From: Candidatus Chlorohelix allophototropha
GTDB lineage: Bacteria; Chloroflexota; Chloroflexia; Chloroheliales; Chloroheliaceae
Length of the DNA stretch: 64,000 nucleotides
Assembly: GCF_030389965.1 (NCBI RefSeq)
Contig: NZ_CP128400.1
Span: forward strand, 1,736,001 to 1,800,000
Direction of reading: 5' to 3'
Shown in pieces: positions 8,970-16,475 of the stretch. Below the pieces are notes generated by a model that was not told the DNA's origin, searched no databases, and saw only the letters and a program-made list of their open reading frames with translations. The translations under genes and the position numbers were made by a program. The stretch's first letter is position 1. Each line of letters opens with the position of its first letter.

Positions 8970-9490
8970 TATAAAGCTATTAAAACCAGCATTGAAAAAA
9001 GTAAAATAGTCTCACTCCACTGAAACAGTTCCAAGCGGTTGCTTACCCGTTTGAGGCTAGTTTCCACCTCTTCTTTAGTGTACAACGTGCTAGTGTGTTC
9101 CATTGCTGCCATCAGTGAAGGAATTGAACCATTCGCCATCATCCACTGGGGCATTAGTTTTGCCAACTTATCCCAAGCGGGCTTTGCCAGAAACAAGCCA
9201 TTTATGAACAGCAATAAGTAAACTAGAAGCCCACCAACTCCTTGCAAAAAAGCATCCGAACTCAAGGCAGAACTGACAAGCACTAGCGTTTCACTCACAA
9301 GTAACAGTACAGAACCAGAATGTAATAAAACCTCATAACGCTTAATAAGGCGACTTACGCCTAACGCTTGAGAGGGAGAAGAGCAGAGAAGTGACCAGAC
9401 GGTGTTAACGGCTATAATTGAGCCAATTGCACCACCCGCGAGAGCCAAAAATCCCATATAGTGTAGAAAAATACTAAAGCTGTGTATCAT
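8969..9490 (-). CDS. Small integral membrane protein of unknown function
   Basis: The 173-residue product has four predicted membrane spans (about residues 6-30, 55-75, 82-102 and 155-173). Between the third and last lies a polar stretch with a charged helix (YTKEEVETSLKRVSNRLELFQW). It has loose resemblance to small DUF2269-like membrane proteins, but I do not recognise the family with certainty. It is convergent with rplL and stands alone, with no same-strand partner before the IS element to its right. Confidence 0.6.
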   Translation of the reverse strand: MIHSFSIFLHYMGFLALAGGAIGSIIAVNTVWSLLCSSPSQALGVSRLIKRYEVLLHSGSVLLLVSETLVLVSSALSSDAFLQGVGGLLVYLLLFINGLFLAKPAWDKLAKLMPQWMMANGSIPSLMAAMEHTSTLYTKEEVETSLKRVSNRLELFQWSETILLFSMLVLIAL

Positions 9491-9671
9491 GTTGGCTTAA
9501 AAATTCCTACTCCCGAAGAGAAATAAAATGAAAACAATCCCGCTTCCTATTATATTAGGGAAATAAAGTTAAAGAAATATATATAGGACTAATGGGGGGG
9601 GAAACCTTTGGAATAAAAACAAGGGGTTTAACCCATAAGCGTATAGTTAAGAGAATCACAAATAGAAAGAG

Positions 9672-9734
9672 GTGAGTTCCTCTGGTAAGATGTAAGACTC
9701 TTCAACTCTTACTACAAAACCAAAGGAAACTCAC
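9672..9734 (+). promoter_or_regulatory. Stem sequestering the transposase ribosome site
   Basis: GTGAGTTCCT at 9672-9681 is complementary, with one bulge, to AGGAAACTCAC at 9724-9734, which contains the ribosome site and touches the ATG. An inner GTAAGA/TCTTAC pairing can form. A transcript entering from outside would fold and hide the start. Such protection is known in other IS elements; here it is inferred from pairing alone. Copy 2 has the same sequence. Confidence 0.5.
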
Positions 9735-11255
9735 ATGCCTAGTATAGACGAAATAGTTGGAGCTTTGCAAAAAATATTTGGGGAACGAGCCAAAGCACTA
9801 GCGAACGAGCAAGGAGTGAACAAACGCAGCTCGAAAATCACAGGGACAATTTTGGCACTGGTGTTGGTAACAGGCTTTATGAGCCAGCCCGGCGCCAGCC
9901 TTAACCAATTGAGCCAAATAGCCCAACAATTCGGTGTAAATGTCACCCGCTCGGGGTTGAGCCAACGCTTAACCTCAGTGACAGTGGAGTTTTTACGCTT
10001 GCTATTCGAAGAAGCGCTACAAGTGTGGCAGCAGCGAGAAGGTTTGTGGTTGGAACTGTTTGAACCTTTTAGAGGAGTGTACCTGATAGATAGCACTCAT
10101 ATAGGGCTAGCTAACAAACTGGCGGATAGTCAGCCTGCCAGTGGTGGACAGGCTGGCAAAGCCGGTATGAAGTTACAAATAACCTATGATTATTTGCAGC
10201 AGCAAGTGGAGGTTGTGACGGCACAAGCGGCGCTGGAACCAGATCAGAGCTTTGAAGATAAGTTGGAAAAATTACCGGAAGGCAGTTTGGTACTGTTTGA
10301 TTTGGGTTATTGCACCCTGGAACGGCTAAAACGGCTGATGGCAGCTCATTATTTTGTGAGCCGCTTGCCCCCCAAGGTGCATTTGTATGAGCAGGGGAGT
10401 AACCAGCCCCTGGCTTTAGGGTCGGAATTAAGGCGCAGAGGAGGTACCTGCGCAGGAACAGTAATAGAGTTAAGAGTGGAAGTAGGGCAAAAAGAACGGT
10501 TGAAGTTACGGGTAGTGGCACAAGTGCTACCGCAAGAAGCTTATCTCCAGCGGTTGGCGCAAGCGAAAAAGGTTAGCCAACTCAAAGGGCGGGAGTTGAG
10601 TGCCGCGACAGCTGAGCGGTTACGCTGGAACTTGTATCTAACGAATGTGCACGAGAGCTTGTTAAGTGGTTATCAGGTGGGTATAGTCTATCACTTGCGC
10701 TGGCAAATCGAGTTGCTTTTTAAGCTCTGGAAAAGTGGTTTGGGACTAGCACAGAGCGGCAACAAGAAATTGAGCCGGGTATGGTGCGAAATCTATGCCC
10801 GGTTAATTGGCTACACCCTGCTGATCTATTTGAGTTGGGGAGTAGCAGGGAGTGAAGAAATGGGGGAAGCGGAAGAAACCAACTTGGTAGAAGCACTGGT
10901 GGGATCATCAGGAGGAGAAAGCAACCGTCAATGGCAAGAAACGGACAAAGCGAAGTTAGGCAGGGCGAAGCCCCTTATATTGCAGGCGCTCATAAAGACA
11001 ACGCGGGAGTTGAGCCTAACGAAAGCGCTTCAGACCTTAGGTACAGAAATCGTAAGGCTGGGCAAAGCCTTGCTGAGAGGTAAAGACAAGAAAGTAAAGA
11101 AATTGATTAAAAAGCTCAGGAAAAGATGGGGCCGCTATAGTTTGAAAGAGAAAAGAGCAGATCGCCTCACTAGTTACCAACAGATTAGCCAAATTCAGTT
11201 AAGCACCCGCGAGCTACATGCTCCCGACCTTACACTAATATGCAAAGTTGCCTGA
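9735..11255 (+). CDS. IS4-family transposase (IS A copy 1)
   Basis: A 506-residue DDE transposase. The first Asp is in YLIDSTHIG (about residue 120), the second in VLFDLGYC (about 190), and the glutamate lies in YHLRWQIELLFKLWK, an exact Y-x2-R-x3-E-x6-K signature of the IS4 family. The C-terminus is basic (KKVKKLIKKLRKRW). The gene is intact and starts at ATG 9735 after AAAGGAA. It differs from copy 2 by one visible residue (Glu here, Lys there, in ATAxRLRW). Confidence 0.95.
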   Translation: MPSIDEIVGALQKIFGERAKALANEQGVNKRSSKITGTILALVLVTGFMSQPGASLNQLSQIAQQFGVNVTRSGLSQRLTSVTVEFLRLLFEEALQVWQQREGLWLELFEPFRGVYLIDSTHIGLANKLADSQPASGGQAGKAGMKLQITYDYLQQQVEVVTAQAALEPDQSFEDKLEKLPEGSLVLFDLGYCTLERLKRLMAAHYFVSRLPPKVHLYEQGSNQPLALGSELRRRGGTCAGTVIELRVEVGQKERLKLRVVAQVLPQEAYLQRLAQAKKVSQLKGRELSAATAERLRWNLYLTNVHESLLSGYQVGIVYHLRWQIELLFKLWKSGLGLAQSGNKKLSRVWCEIYARLIGYTLLIYLSWGVAGSEEMGEAEETNLVEALVGSSGGESNRQWQETDKAKLGRAKPLILQALIKTTRELSLTKALQTLGTEIVRLGKALLRGKDKKVKKLIKKLRKRWGRYSLKEKRADRLTSYQQISQIQLSTRELHAPDLTLICKVA

Positions 11256-11341
11256 TTTTAACTTGTGAAAGGCTTAACTATACGCCTATGGGTGCAACCC
11301 CCTTGCTCGAAACAAAAGTCCTGCTTGCGTAAGGATTAAAC

Positions 11342-11644
11342 TCAATGATTCTCATTCTTAATATCGCGGTGCGCCAGATGTTTGCTGTAATTTTCAACAT
11401 AAGGTAACAGCCGCGTTTCAATCGCCTTCAATTCTTTTGAGCCTAGCACTTGAATTGCCGTTTCAAGATCATCACTTTCAGCCAGATACATCATTTGAGG
11501 ACCTTCACCGGCTATCTTCAACCAGCCATCAGTTACACTCATATCGAGTTTTCCCAGCAAGGGGAGAAATTCGTTTGAGATAAAGTCTTTATATTCCCGC
11601 TCTTTTTCCGAACGGATATCCCACAAGAAAAACAACGTGCTCAT
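11342..11644 (-). CDS. Small protein of unknown function, possible dimeric alpha-beta barrel fold
   Basis: A 100-residue soluble protein, MSTLFFLWDIRSEKEREYKDFISNEFLPLL at the start. The order strand-helix-strand with a later helix (ESDDLETAIQVLGSKEL) and a charged C-terminus looks like a ferredoxin-like dimeric barrel (ABM type), which is an impression from secondary structure only. ATG at 11644 is preceded by GGGGAG. It stands alone next to the IS element, and its stop is 52 bases from the element's right end. Confidence 0.55.
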   Translation of the reverse strand: MSTLFFLWDIRSEKEREYKDFISNEFLPLLGKLDMSVTDGWLKIAGEGPQMMYLAESDDLETAIQVLGSKELKAIETRLLPYVENYSKHLAHRDIKNENH

Positions 11645-11753
11645 CGCACAAACTCCCCTTTCTGCTACTACCTAATAATAAAGTTCTTATCAGGATTTAA
11701 TAATAATTATAATGACAAGTAGAAAGAAAGCAAGTGGATTTCTATTTGATATT

Positions 11754-11782
11754 TTGCGTCCGTTAGAGGGGCATGCTATAAT
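11754..11782 (+). promoter_or_regulatory. Promoter of the nucleoside-type ABC importer operon
   Basis: TTGCGT (11754-11759), a 17-base spacer and TATAAT (11777-11782), with TGC directly before the -10, make a good sigma-70-type promoter. The transcript would have a leader of about 225 bases. Confidence 0.7.
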
Positions 11783-12014
11783 TTACCTAATCGATAAGGG
11801 GGGTAGGCGGTTGTGGTAAGTAAATTCCGCTCCTCTATTGCTACCAACAAATATCAACCGCAATTTGTGGATGATTTCTATACAAAATCTCCTCGCTTCA
11901 GTGTAGAAGTTTTGATCTATACCTCGCTGACTACCTGATACGCGCTTGCCGCGTCCGATGCCCGGCGGTTCTGGGCAACTGTTTTGTATGTAATCCAGGA
12001 GGAGCATTTAATTA
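11783..12014 (+). other. Long 5' leader of the BMP-lipoprotein gene, function unknown
   Basis: The leader contains short hairpins, ACGCG-cttgc-CGCGT near 11940 and TGCCC-ggcggttct-GGGCA near 11957, and ends in CCAGGAGGAG before the ATG at 12015. I see no conserved core of a purine or other known riboswitch and no T run for attenuation. It may carry an unrecognised regulatory structure. Confidence 0.35.
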
Positions 12015-13253
12015 ATGCGAAATTTCAGAAAGTTAGGTTTGCTTGTAGCCTTTATTACGCTACTAAGCGTATTATTGGTTGCCTGTGGCGATAATACCGC
12101 TACCCCAGTACCGGCAACAACCGCCGCTGCGACTAAAGCTGCAACTACTGCCGCTGGAGCGACTACTGCCGCCGCCACTACTGCCGCTGCTGGCGCGACT
12201 ACTGCTGCCGCCACCACCGCTGCTGGTGCGACTACTGCTGCTGCGACTACCGCTGCCGGCGCGACTACCGCTGCCGGTGCTACTACCGCTGCTGCTGGCA
12301 AAAAGCTCAAAGTAGGGTTGGTAACAGATGTCGGTCGTGTAAATGACAAGAGCTTCAATGAATCTGCATGGAACGGCGTATTGCAGGCTCAGAAAGAGCT
12401 TGGCTACGATGTTAAATACGTCGAAACCACCGATACCAAAGATTATGCTAAGAACATCAAAACTTTCGTAGATGACAAGTATGATGTTATCATAACCGTA
12501 GGCTTCTTAATCGGCGATGCTACCATCGAAGCTGCCAAAGCCAACCCCACCATCAAATTCATTGGAGTTGACCAAGGGCAGGATGCGAAAAACCCAATTG
12601 CGAACCTTGCCGGACTTATCTTTGATGAAGACAAAGCGGGCTTCTTAATCGGCGCGTTGGCTGCTGGCGTAAGCAAGAGCGGCAAACTCGGCGCGGTACT
12701 AGGTACCAAGTCGGTTCCTCCCGTCTTCAAGTACGGCGAAGGCTACAAGAATGGCGCGGCTTACCTGTGGGCAAATAGCCCCAAACTGGTAAAAGCTGGC
12801 AAAGCCTCGGAAGTAACCTTGACCTACCACCCGGACGGCGACAATGCTTTCAGTGACCCGGTATGGGGCGCACAGCAAGCTGCCGCTCTCATCTCCGCCG
12901 GTAATGATGTTATCTTCGGTGGTGGTGGCAACACCGGCAACGGTGCGGTCGAAGGCGCAGCCGAAAAAGGCGTTTACGTCATCGGCGTTGACCTTGACCA
13001 ATATTACACTCTGCCGAAAGCTGCCCCACGCTTGATTTCAAGCGCCACCAAGCTCATCACCCCCGGCGTATTTGGCTTGTTGAAAGCCGCTGGTGATGGT
13101 AGCTTCAAGGGTGGAAACAACGTGGGACCTGTCGGTCTTGCTCCTTTCCACGACCTTGACAAGGATGTTCCTCAAGAGCTTAAAGATGCGATTACCGCTA
13201 TCGACAAAGGTCTTAAGGATGGTTCCATCAAAACGAATGTGGTAGTCAGCTAG
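12015..13253 (+). CDS. BMP-family (PnrA-like) substrate-binding lipoprotein of a nucleoside-type ABC importer
   Basis: The signal peptide ends in the lipobox LLVAC (Cys about residue 24), so the mature protein is lipid-anchored. Residues about 33-95 are almost only Ala, Thr and Gly. The binding domain starts at KLKVGLVTDVGRVNDKSFNESAWNGV, the typical start of basic-membrane-protein family members, and contains VGFLIGDA and a DEDKAGFLIGALAAG segment. Related proteins bind purine nucleosides. Two permease genes follow, so the three form an importer; the ATPase gene is not here. AGGAGGAG precedes the start. Confidence 0.9.
   Translation: MRNFRKLGLLVAFITLLSVLLVACGDNTATPVPATTAAATKAATTAAGATTAAATTAAAGATTAAATTAAGATTAAATTAAGATTAAGATTAAAGKKLKVGLVTDVGRVNDKSFNESAWNGVLQAQKELGYDVKYVETTDTKDYAKNIKTFVDDKYDVIITVGFLIGDATIEAAKANPTIKFIGVDQGQDAKNPIANLAGLIFDEDKAGFLIGALAAGVSKSGKLGAVLGTKSVPPVFKYGEGYKNGAAYLWANSPKLVKAGKASEVTLTYHPDGDNAFSDPVWGAQQAAALISAGNDVIFGGGGNTGNGAVEGAAEKGVYVIGVDLDQYYTLPKAAPRLISSATKLITPGVFGLLKAAGDGSFKGGNNVGPVGLAPFHDLDKDVPQELKDAITAIDKGLKDGSIKTNVVVS
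12112..12299 (+). repeat. Low-complexity GCx/ACx triplet tract coding for the lipoprotein linker
   Basis: About 190 bases consist of imperfect runs of GCG/GCT/ACT/ACC triplets with repeated units such as GCGACTACTGC. They encode an Ala/Thr/Gly tether between the lipid anchor and the binding domain. Slippage here would change linker length without a frameshift. Confidence 0.85.
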
Positions 13254-13340
13254 GCTGATTTCCCCTTCATTTTTGAATTGGGAGGGCGGCTTCAACAACC
13301 GTCCTCTCAGAAATACCTCTCACATTTTGCTGGAGAAAAA

Positions 13341-14489
13341 ATGGCTTCACCTGCCGTAACGCTTGAAACCGAAAAAAGAAATATTCTGGCAAAAATATTC
13401 CGCCAATTATTTATCCCACTGCTGGGCATAATAACCGCTCTGATTGTAGGGGCGATTATTATTTTTATATCGGGTTTCAGCCCGTTACAGGCTTATGGTG
13501 GTTTGTGGAAAGGCTCATTTGGCGACCTAGAAGCCATAAACGGTACGCTCGCCACTGCTACCCCTTATATGTTCACGGCATTGGCAGTAGTCTTTGCCTT
13601 TCGCGCCGGGCTGTTTAACATTGGGGCGGAAGGACAAATAAAAATCGGGGCGATTTCCGCCGCTTGGGTTGGAATAAACGTCGGGGGCTTACCCAGTTTT
13701 CTTGCCATCCCGCTCACGCTGGCAGGCGGTTGTCTCGGCGGAGCGTTATGGGGCGCAATACCGGGCGCACTCAAAGCATGGTCAGGCGCACATGAAGTAA
13801 TTACCACCATTATGCTCAATTATATCGCCACCTTCATTACCTCTTGGTTGGTAGGCGCAGACGGGCCTATGAAAGCCCCCGCTCGCATGAGCCAGAGCGA
13901 CCAAATCGGCGAGAATGCCCGTATCGGCACGATCGTGCAAGGGCAACCGCTACACTGGGGTCTGGTAATCGGTGTCACAATGGCGCTAACGGTCTGGTTT
14001 ATCCTCTACAAAACACCGCTCGGCTTAGAAATACGCACCGTAGGCGCAAACCCAAGCGCGGCACGCTATGCCGGTATCAACCTGAAATTTATACTACTGG
14101 CGACAATGGCAATCGCCGGGATGCTAGCAGGTATGGCAGGTTCGCTTGAAGTAATGGGTAGCCCCGGTTTCCGCTACCGCTACAACGCCGCTTTGGGTTC
14201 TGGCTACGGCTTTGACAGCATCGCTATTGCCTTACTTGCCAAAAATAACCCACTGGCAGTAATTGCCGCTGTAATTCTTTTTGGCGCGCTCAAGCAGGGC
14301 GCCAGCCAGATGCAATTTGACACAGTTGCGGCAGATGGGCGACAGTTACCCGGCGACCTAATTTTAATGATACAGGCGCTGGTGATTCTCTTCGTAGCGG
14401 CAGATCAGGTATTGCGTTGGTTGTACCGGATTAAGGCACAGGGTGGTGAAGGCGTGGTGTTAACACGCGGTTGGGGTAAGGCGGAGTAG
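13341..14489 (+). CDS. ABC transporter permease, nucleoside type (first)
   Basis: An integral membrane protein of 382 residues with about ten spans and the BPD_transp_2 family pattern: FRAGLFNIGAEGQIKIGAISAAW, then EVITTIMLNYIA, and EIRTVGANPSAARYAGIN, the loop that contacts the ATPase. It moves substrate delivered by the upstream lipoprotein. The frame is open from 13278, but the ATG at 13341 has CTGGAG 7-12 bases upstream and starts at a typical N-terminus. It lies 87 bases after the lipoprotein gene and 3 before the second permease gene. Confidence 0.9.
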   Translation: MASPAVTLETEKRNILAKIFRQLFIPLLGIITALIVGAIIIFISGFSPLQAYGGLWKGSFGDLEAINGTLATATPYMFTALAVVFAFRAGLFNIGAEGQIKIGAISAAWVGINVGGLPSFLAIPLTLAGGCLGGALWGAIPGALKAWSGAHEVITTIMLNYIATFITSWLVGADGPMKAPARMSQSDQIGENARIGTIVQGQPLHWGLVIGVTMALTVWFILYKTPLGLEIRTVGANPSAARYAGINLKFILLATMAIAGMLAGMAGSLEVMGSPGFRYRYNAALGSGYGFDSIAIALLAKNNPLAVIAAVILFGALKQGASQMQFDTVAADGRQLPGDLILMIQALVILFVAADQVLRWLYRIKAQGGEGVVLTRGWGKAE

Positions 14490-14492
14490 AAG

Positions 14493-15524
14493 ATGGCACA
14501 AACAGCCCTGAAAATTGGCAATAATTTAAAAGTGTCGCGCTGGTTACGCAAATACACCATCTGGATGGTGCTGGCGGCGGTTGTTCCGGCTGTGTTTATC
14601 TGGCGTTCGGCGGTCGGACAACAGCCCGTAATTGACACATTTTCGGTAATAATCTTCACATTGGCATTTTCCACCCCCATAACGCTTGGCGCATTGAGCG
14701 GTACTTTCTCCGAACGTAGCGGCGTGGTAAACATTGCGATTGAAGGCATGATGCTTTCCGGCGCTTATTTCGGCGCACTTTTCACCAAAATAACCGGAGA
14801 AATTTGGATTGGCTTTCTTGCAGCAATCGTAGTTGGTGGGCTTTTGGCATTATTTCACGGCGCACTTTCAATCTATTTCAGAGTAGATCAAATCATCAGC
14901 GGTACGGTAATCAATATTTTCGCCTTTGGCTTGACCAGCTTTTTGCACAGCCTCACTAAGAAAACGGCAGATGCTACCCCTTCAAAGCTCCCCTCTATCA
15001 GCTTTAAGGTTGAAAATACTTCTTTTACGCTAGGGTTTGTCACAATCCTTGGCATAGTTGCCATCTTTGTCGGGCATTATGTGTTGTTCAAAACGCGCTG
15101 GGGTTTGCGTACCAGAGCAGTAGGCGAAAATCCCAAAGCCGCCGATACTGCTGGAATAAACGTTTTTAAAGTGCGCTACATAAACGTGGTAATCAGCGGT
15201 ATGTTGGCAGGTACGGCAGGGACATATTTCTCGCTACAGGTGTTGGGGGGCTTCACCGAAGGTATGACGGTAGGCACAGGCTTTATCGCGCTGGCAGCCA
15301 TGATTTTCGGAAACTGGAATCCGCTTAATGCGTGGGGTGCGGCTTTGATTTTCGGCTTGTGTATCACCGCCGATAGCTTGTTGCAAAGTTGGTATGGCAA
15401 CATTACTTGGCTACATACCATCACCCAAGCTATTCCCTATGTAGTTACAATTGTGGTAGTAGCGGGAGTTATCGGCAGAAGTCGCCCACCTGCGGCGGTT
15501 GGCACGCCTTACACTAAGCAATAG
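14493..15524 (+). CDS. ABC transporter permease, nucleoside type (second)
   Basis: The partner permease, 343 residues with about nine spans. It has the family motifs SGTFSERSGVVNIAIEGMMLSGAYFGA and RTRAVGENPKAADTAGIN. The two permeases form the heterodimeric channel. GGAG lies before the ATG, and the gene starts 3 bases after the first permease stop. Its 3' end overlaps the convergent FmdB-like gene by 11 bp. No ATP-binding gene follows. Confidence 0.9.
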   Translation: MAQTALKIGNNLKVSRWLRKYTIWMVLAAVVPAVFIWRSAVGQQPVIDTFSVIIFTLAFSTPITLGALSGTFSERSGVVNIAIEGMMLSGAYFGALFTKITGEIWIGFLAAIVVGGLLALFHGALSIYFRVDQIISGTVINIFAFGLTSFLHSLTKKTADATPSKLPSISFKVENTSFTLGFVTILGIVAIFVGHYVLFKTRWGLRTRAVGENPKAADTAGINVFKVRYINVVISGMLAGTAGTYFSLQVLGGFTEGMTVGTGFIALAAMIFGNWNPLNAWGAALIFGLCITADSLLQSWYGNITWLHTITQAIPYVVTIVVVAGVIGRSRPPAAVGTPYTKQ

Positions 15525-15912
15525 AGCTGTCTTCACCCGCAGACTTGTCGTAGCCTTCGATGACAGAATCCGGGTCTTCACCCGATTCTATGCGCGACAT
15601 AGCTTCATCAAATTCAGGACCGATATCCTCGCCCGTTTGTTGCGCAATCTTTCGAGCCACTCGCGCTAGGCTTTGAGGGTCGCTCTCATCTACATTTGCC
15701 AACATGCGGTCAATTTCATAAAATCCGTCCCCTTCGTCGCTACTTCCGCGCCTAACCGCAAAACGTGAAAATATGCGTGATAAGGCTTTATTGCCGCATT
15801 TCGGACAAGCCAAATCAGTATTCTCGCTATTTTCAGGGGCGGCAGCAATGGAGCGAAAAAACAAATTCGATTTGGAATTGCAAACCCTACAACGGTATTC
15901 GTAAATAGGCAT
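15514..15912 (-). CDS. FmdB-family zinc-ribbon protein
   Basis: The N-terminus MPIYEYRCRVCNSKSNLFF begins an FmdB/CxxC_CxxC zinc ribbon: CRVC at residues 8-11 and CPKC at about 36-39. The remaining 90 residues are acidic and mainly helical (SLARVARKIAQQTGEDIGPEFDEAMSRIESGEDP), a tail also seen in family members of similar genomes. The function of the family is poorly known; a regulatory role has been proposed. The ATG has AAGGAG upstream. It ends inside the convergent permease gene. Confidence 0.85.
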   Translation of the reverse strand: MPIYEYRCRVCNSKSNLFFRSIAAAPENSENTDLACPKCGNKALSRIFSRFAVRRGSSDEGDGFYEIDRMLANVDESDPQSLARVARKIAQQTGEDIGPEFDEAMSRIESGEDPDSVIEGYDKSAGEDSSIA

Positions 15913-16020
15913 ATATTAATATACTCCTTAGTTTCAAACCTTGACATTCTTCTTATTAAACTATAACATAAGCCTAGATTAGGTTAGTAAGCTCTTATAC
16001 TCAGACAATTTCAAATTTAA

Positions 16021-16398
16021 ATGAATAAAATTCTAATAGTAGAAGATGACACAATTGTCCAAGACCTTGTAAGCGCTACACTTGGTGGTGATCAACGTTA
16101 TACCCTTCTACAAGCATATAATGGTCATACTGGCTTGGAACTTGCCAAAAGAGAAAAACCGATTCTGATTCTTCTTGATATTGATTTGCCTCGCCTGAAT
16201 GGGTTAAATGTGTGCCGCACCTTAAAGTCCGATCCGGATTACGCACATATTTATATCCTGATACTATCTGCCATGACCCAAGAGGATGACATAAAAGCCG
16301 GATTGGATGCTGGCGCAAACGACTATTTTATTAAACCCTTCAGCCCCCTTGCCCTTCTCCGCCGAGTGGATGATATTCTCGACGCTAACTCAAATTGA
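16021..16398 (+). CDS. Stand-alone response-regulator receiver domain (CheY-like)
   Basis: A 125-residue receiver domain with all key residues: the acidic pair in ILIVEDDTIV (residues 8-9), the phospho-acceptor Asp in LLDIDLP (about residue 52), the Ser/Thr in LSAM and the Lys in YFIKPFSP. No output domain follows, so it acts through protein contacts, as CheY or Spo0F do. No clear ribosome site precedes the ATG. No kinase gene lies next to it; the nearest kinases are at 33.6 and 63 kb. Confidence 0.92.
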   Translation: MNKILIVEDDTIVQDLVSATLGGDQRYTLLQAYNGHTGLELAKREKPILILLDIDLPRLNGLNVCRTLKSDPDYAHIYILILSAMTQEDDIKAGLDAGANDYFIKPFSPLALLRRVDDILDANSN

Positions 16399-16475
16399 CA
16401 TTGCTGTTTTCAGTAAGCTAAAATTCTCCTAGCTAAAATAATACCACATAGGGGTTTGGAGGATTATTCCCGATC

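Larger units (their letters stand above)
9635..11289 (+). mobile_element. IS4-type insertion sequence A, copy 1 (1655 bp)
   Basis: The ends are inverted repeats ATAAGCGTATAGTTAAG (9635-9651) and the complement of ATAGGCGTATAGTTAAG (11273-11289). One transposase gene fills the element. The same 1655-bp element occurs at 55594-57248 with about four base differences by eye. The 11-bp flanks are GGGTTTAACCC on the left and GGGTGCAACCC on the right: similar quasi-palindromes but not an exact duplication, so this copy has mutated flanks or has been involved in recombination. Confidence 0.92.

Noticed and set aside
10111-10521. 136-residue minus-strand ORF inside the IS A transposase, repeated at 56070-56480
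   Set aside because: It is a shadow of the transposase frame; both copies are kept only because the element is duplicated.
11345-11365. Fur-box-like sequence with ATTCTTA
   Set aside because: Only one half site matches and it lies in the 3' end of a coding region.
11783-12014. Possible purine riboswitch in the leader of the nucleoside-type importer
   Set aside because: The position would fit, but the conserved core of purine riboswitches and the P1 flanking pairs are not present, and there is no terminator before the gene.
12079-12315. Leu/Pro-rich ORF in the linker tract
   Set aside because: It is the out-of-frame reading of the GCx/ACx triplet tract in the lipoprotein gene.
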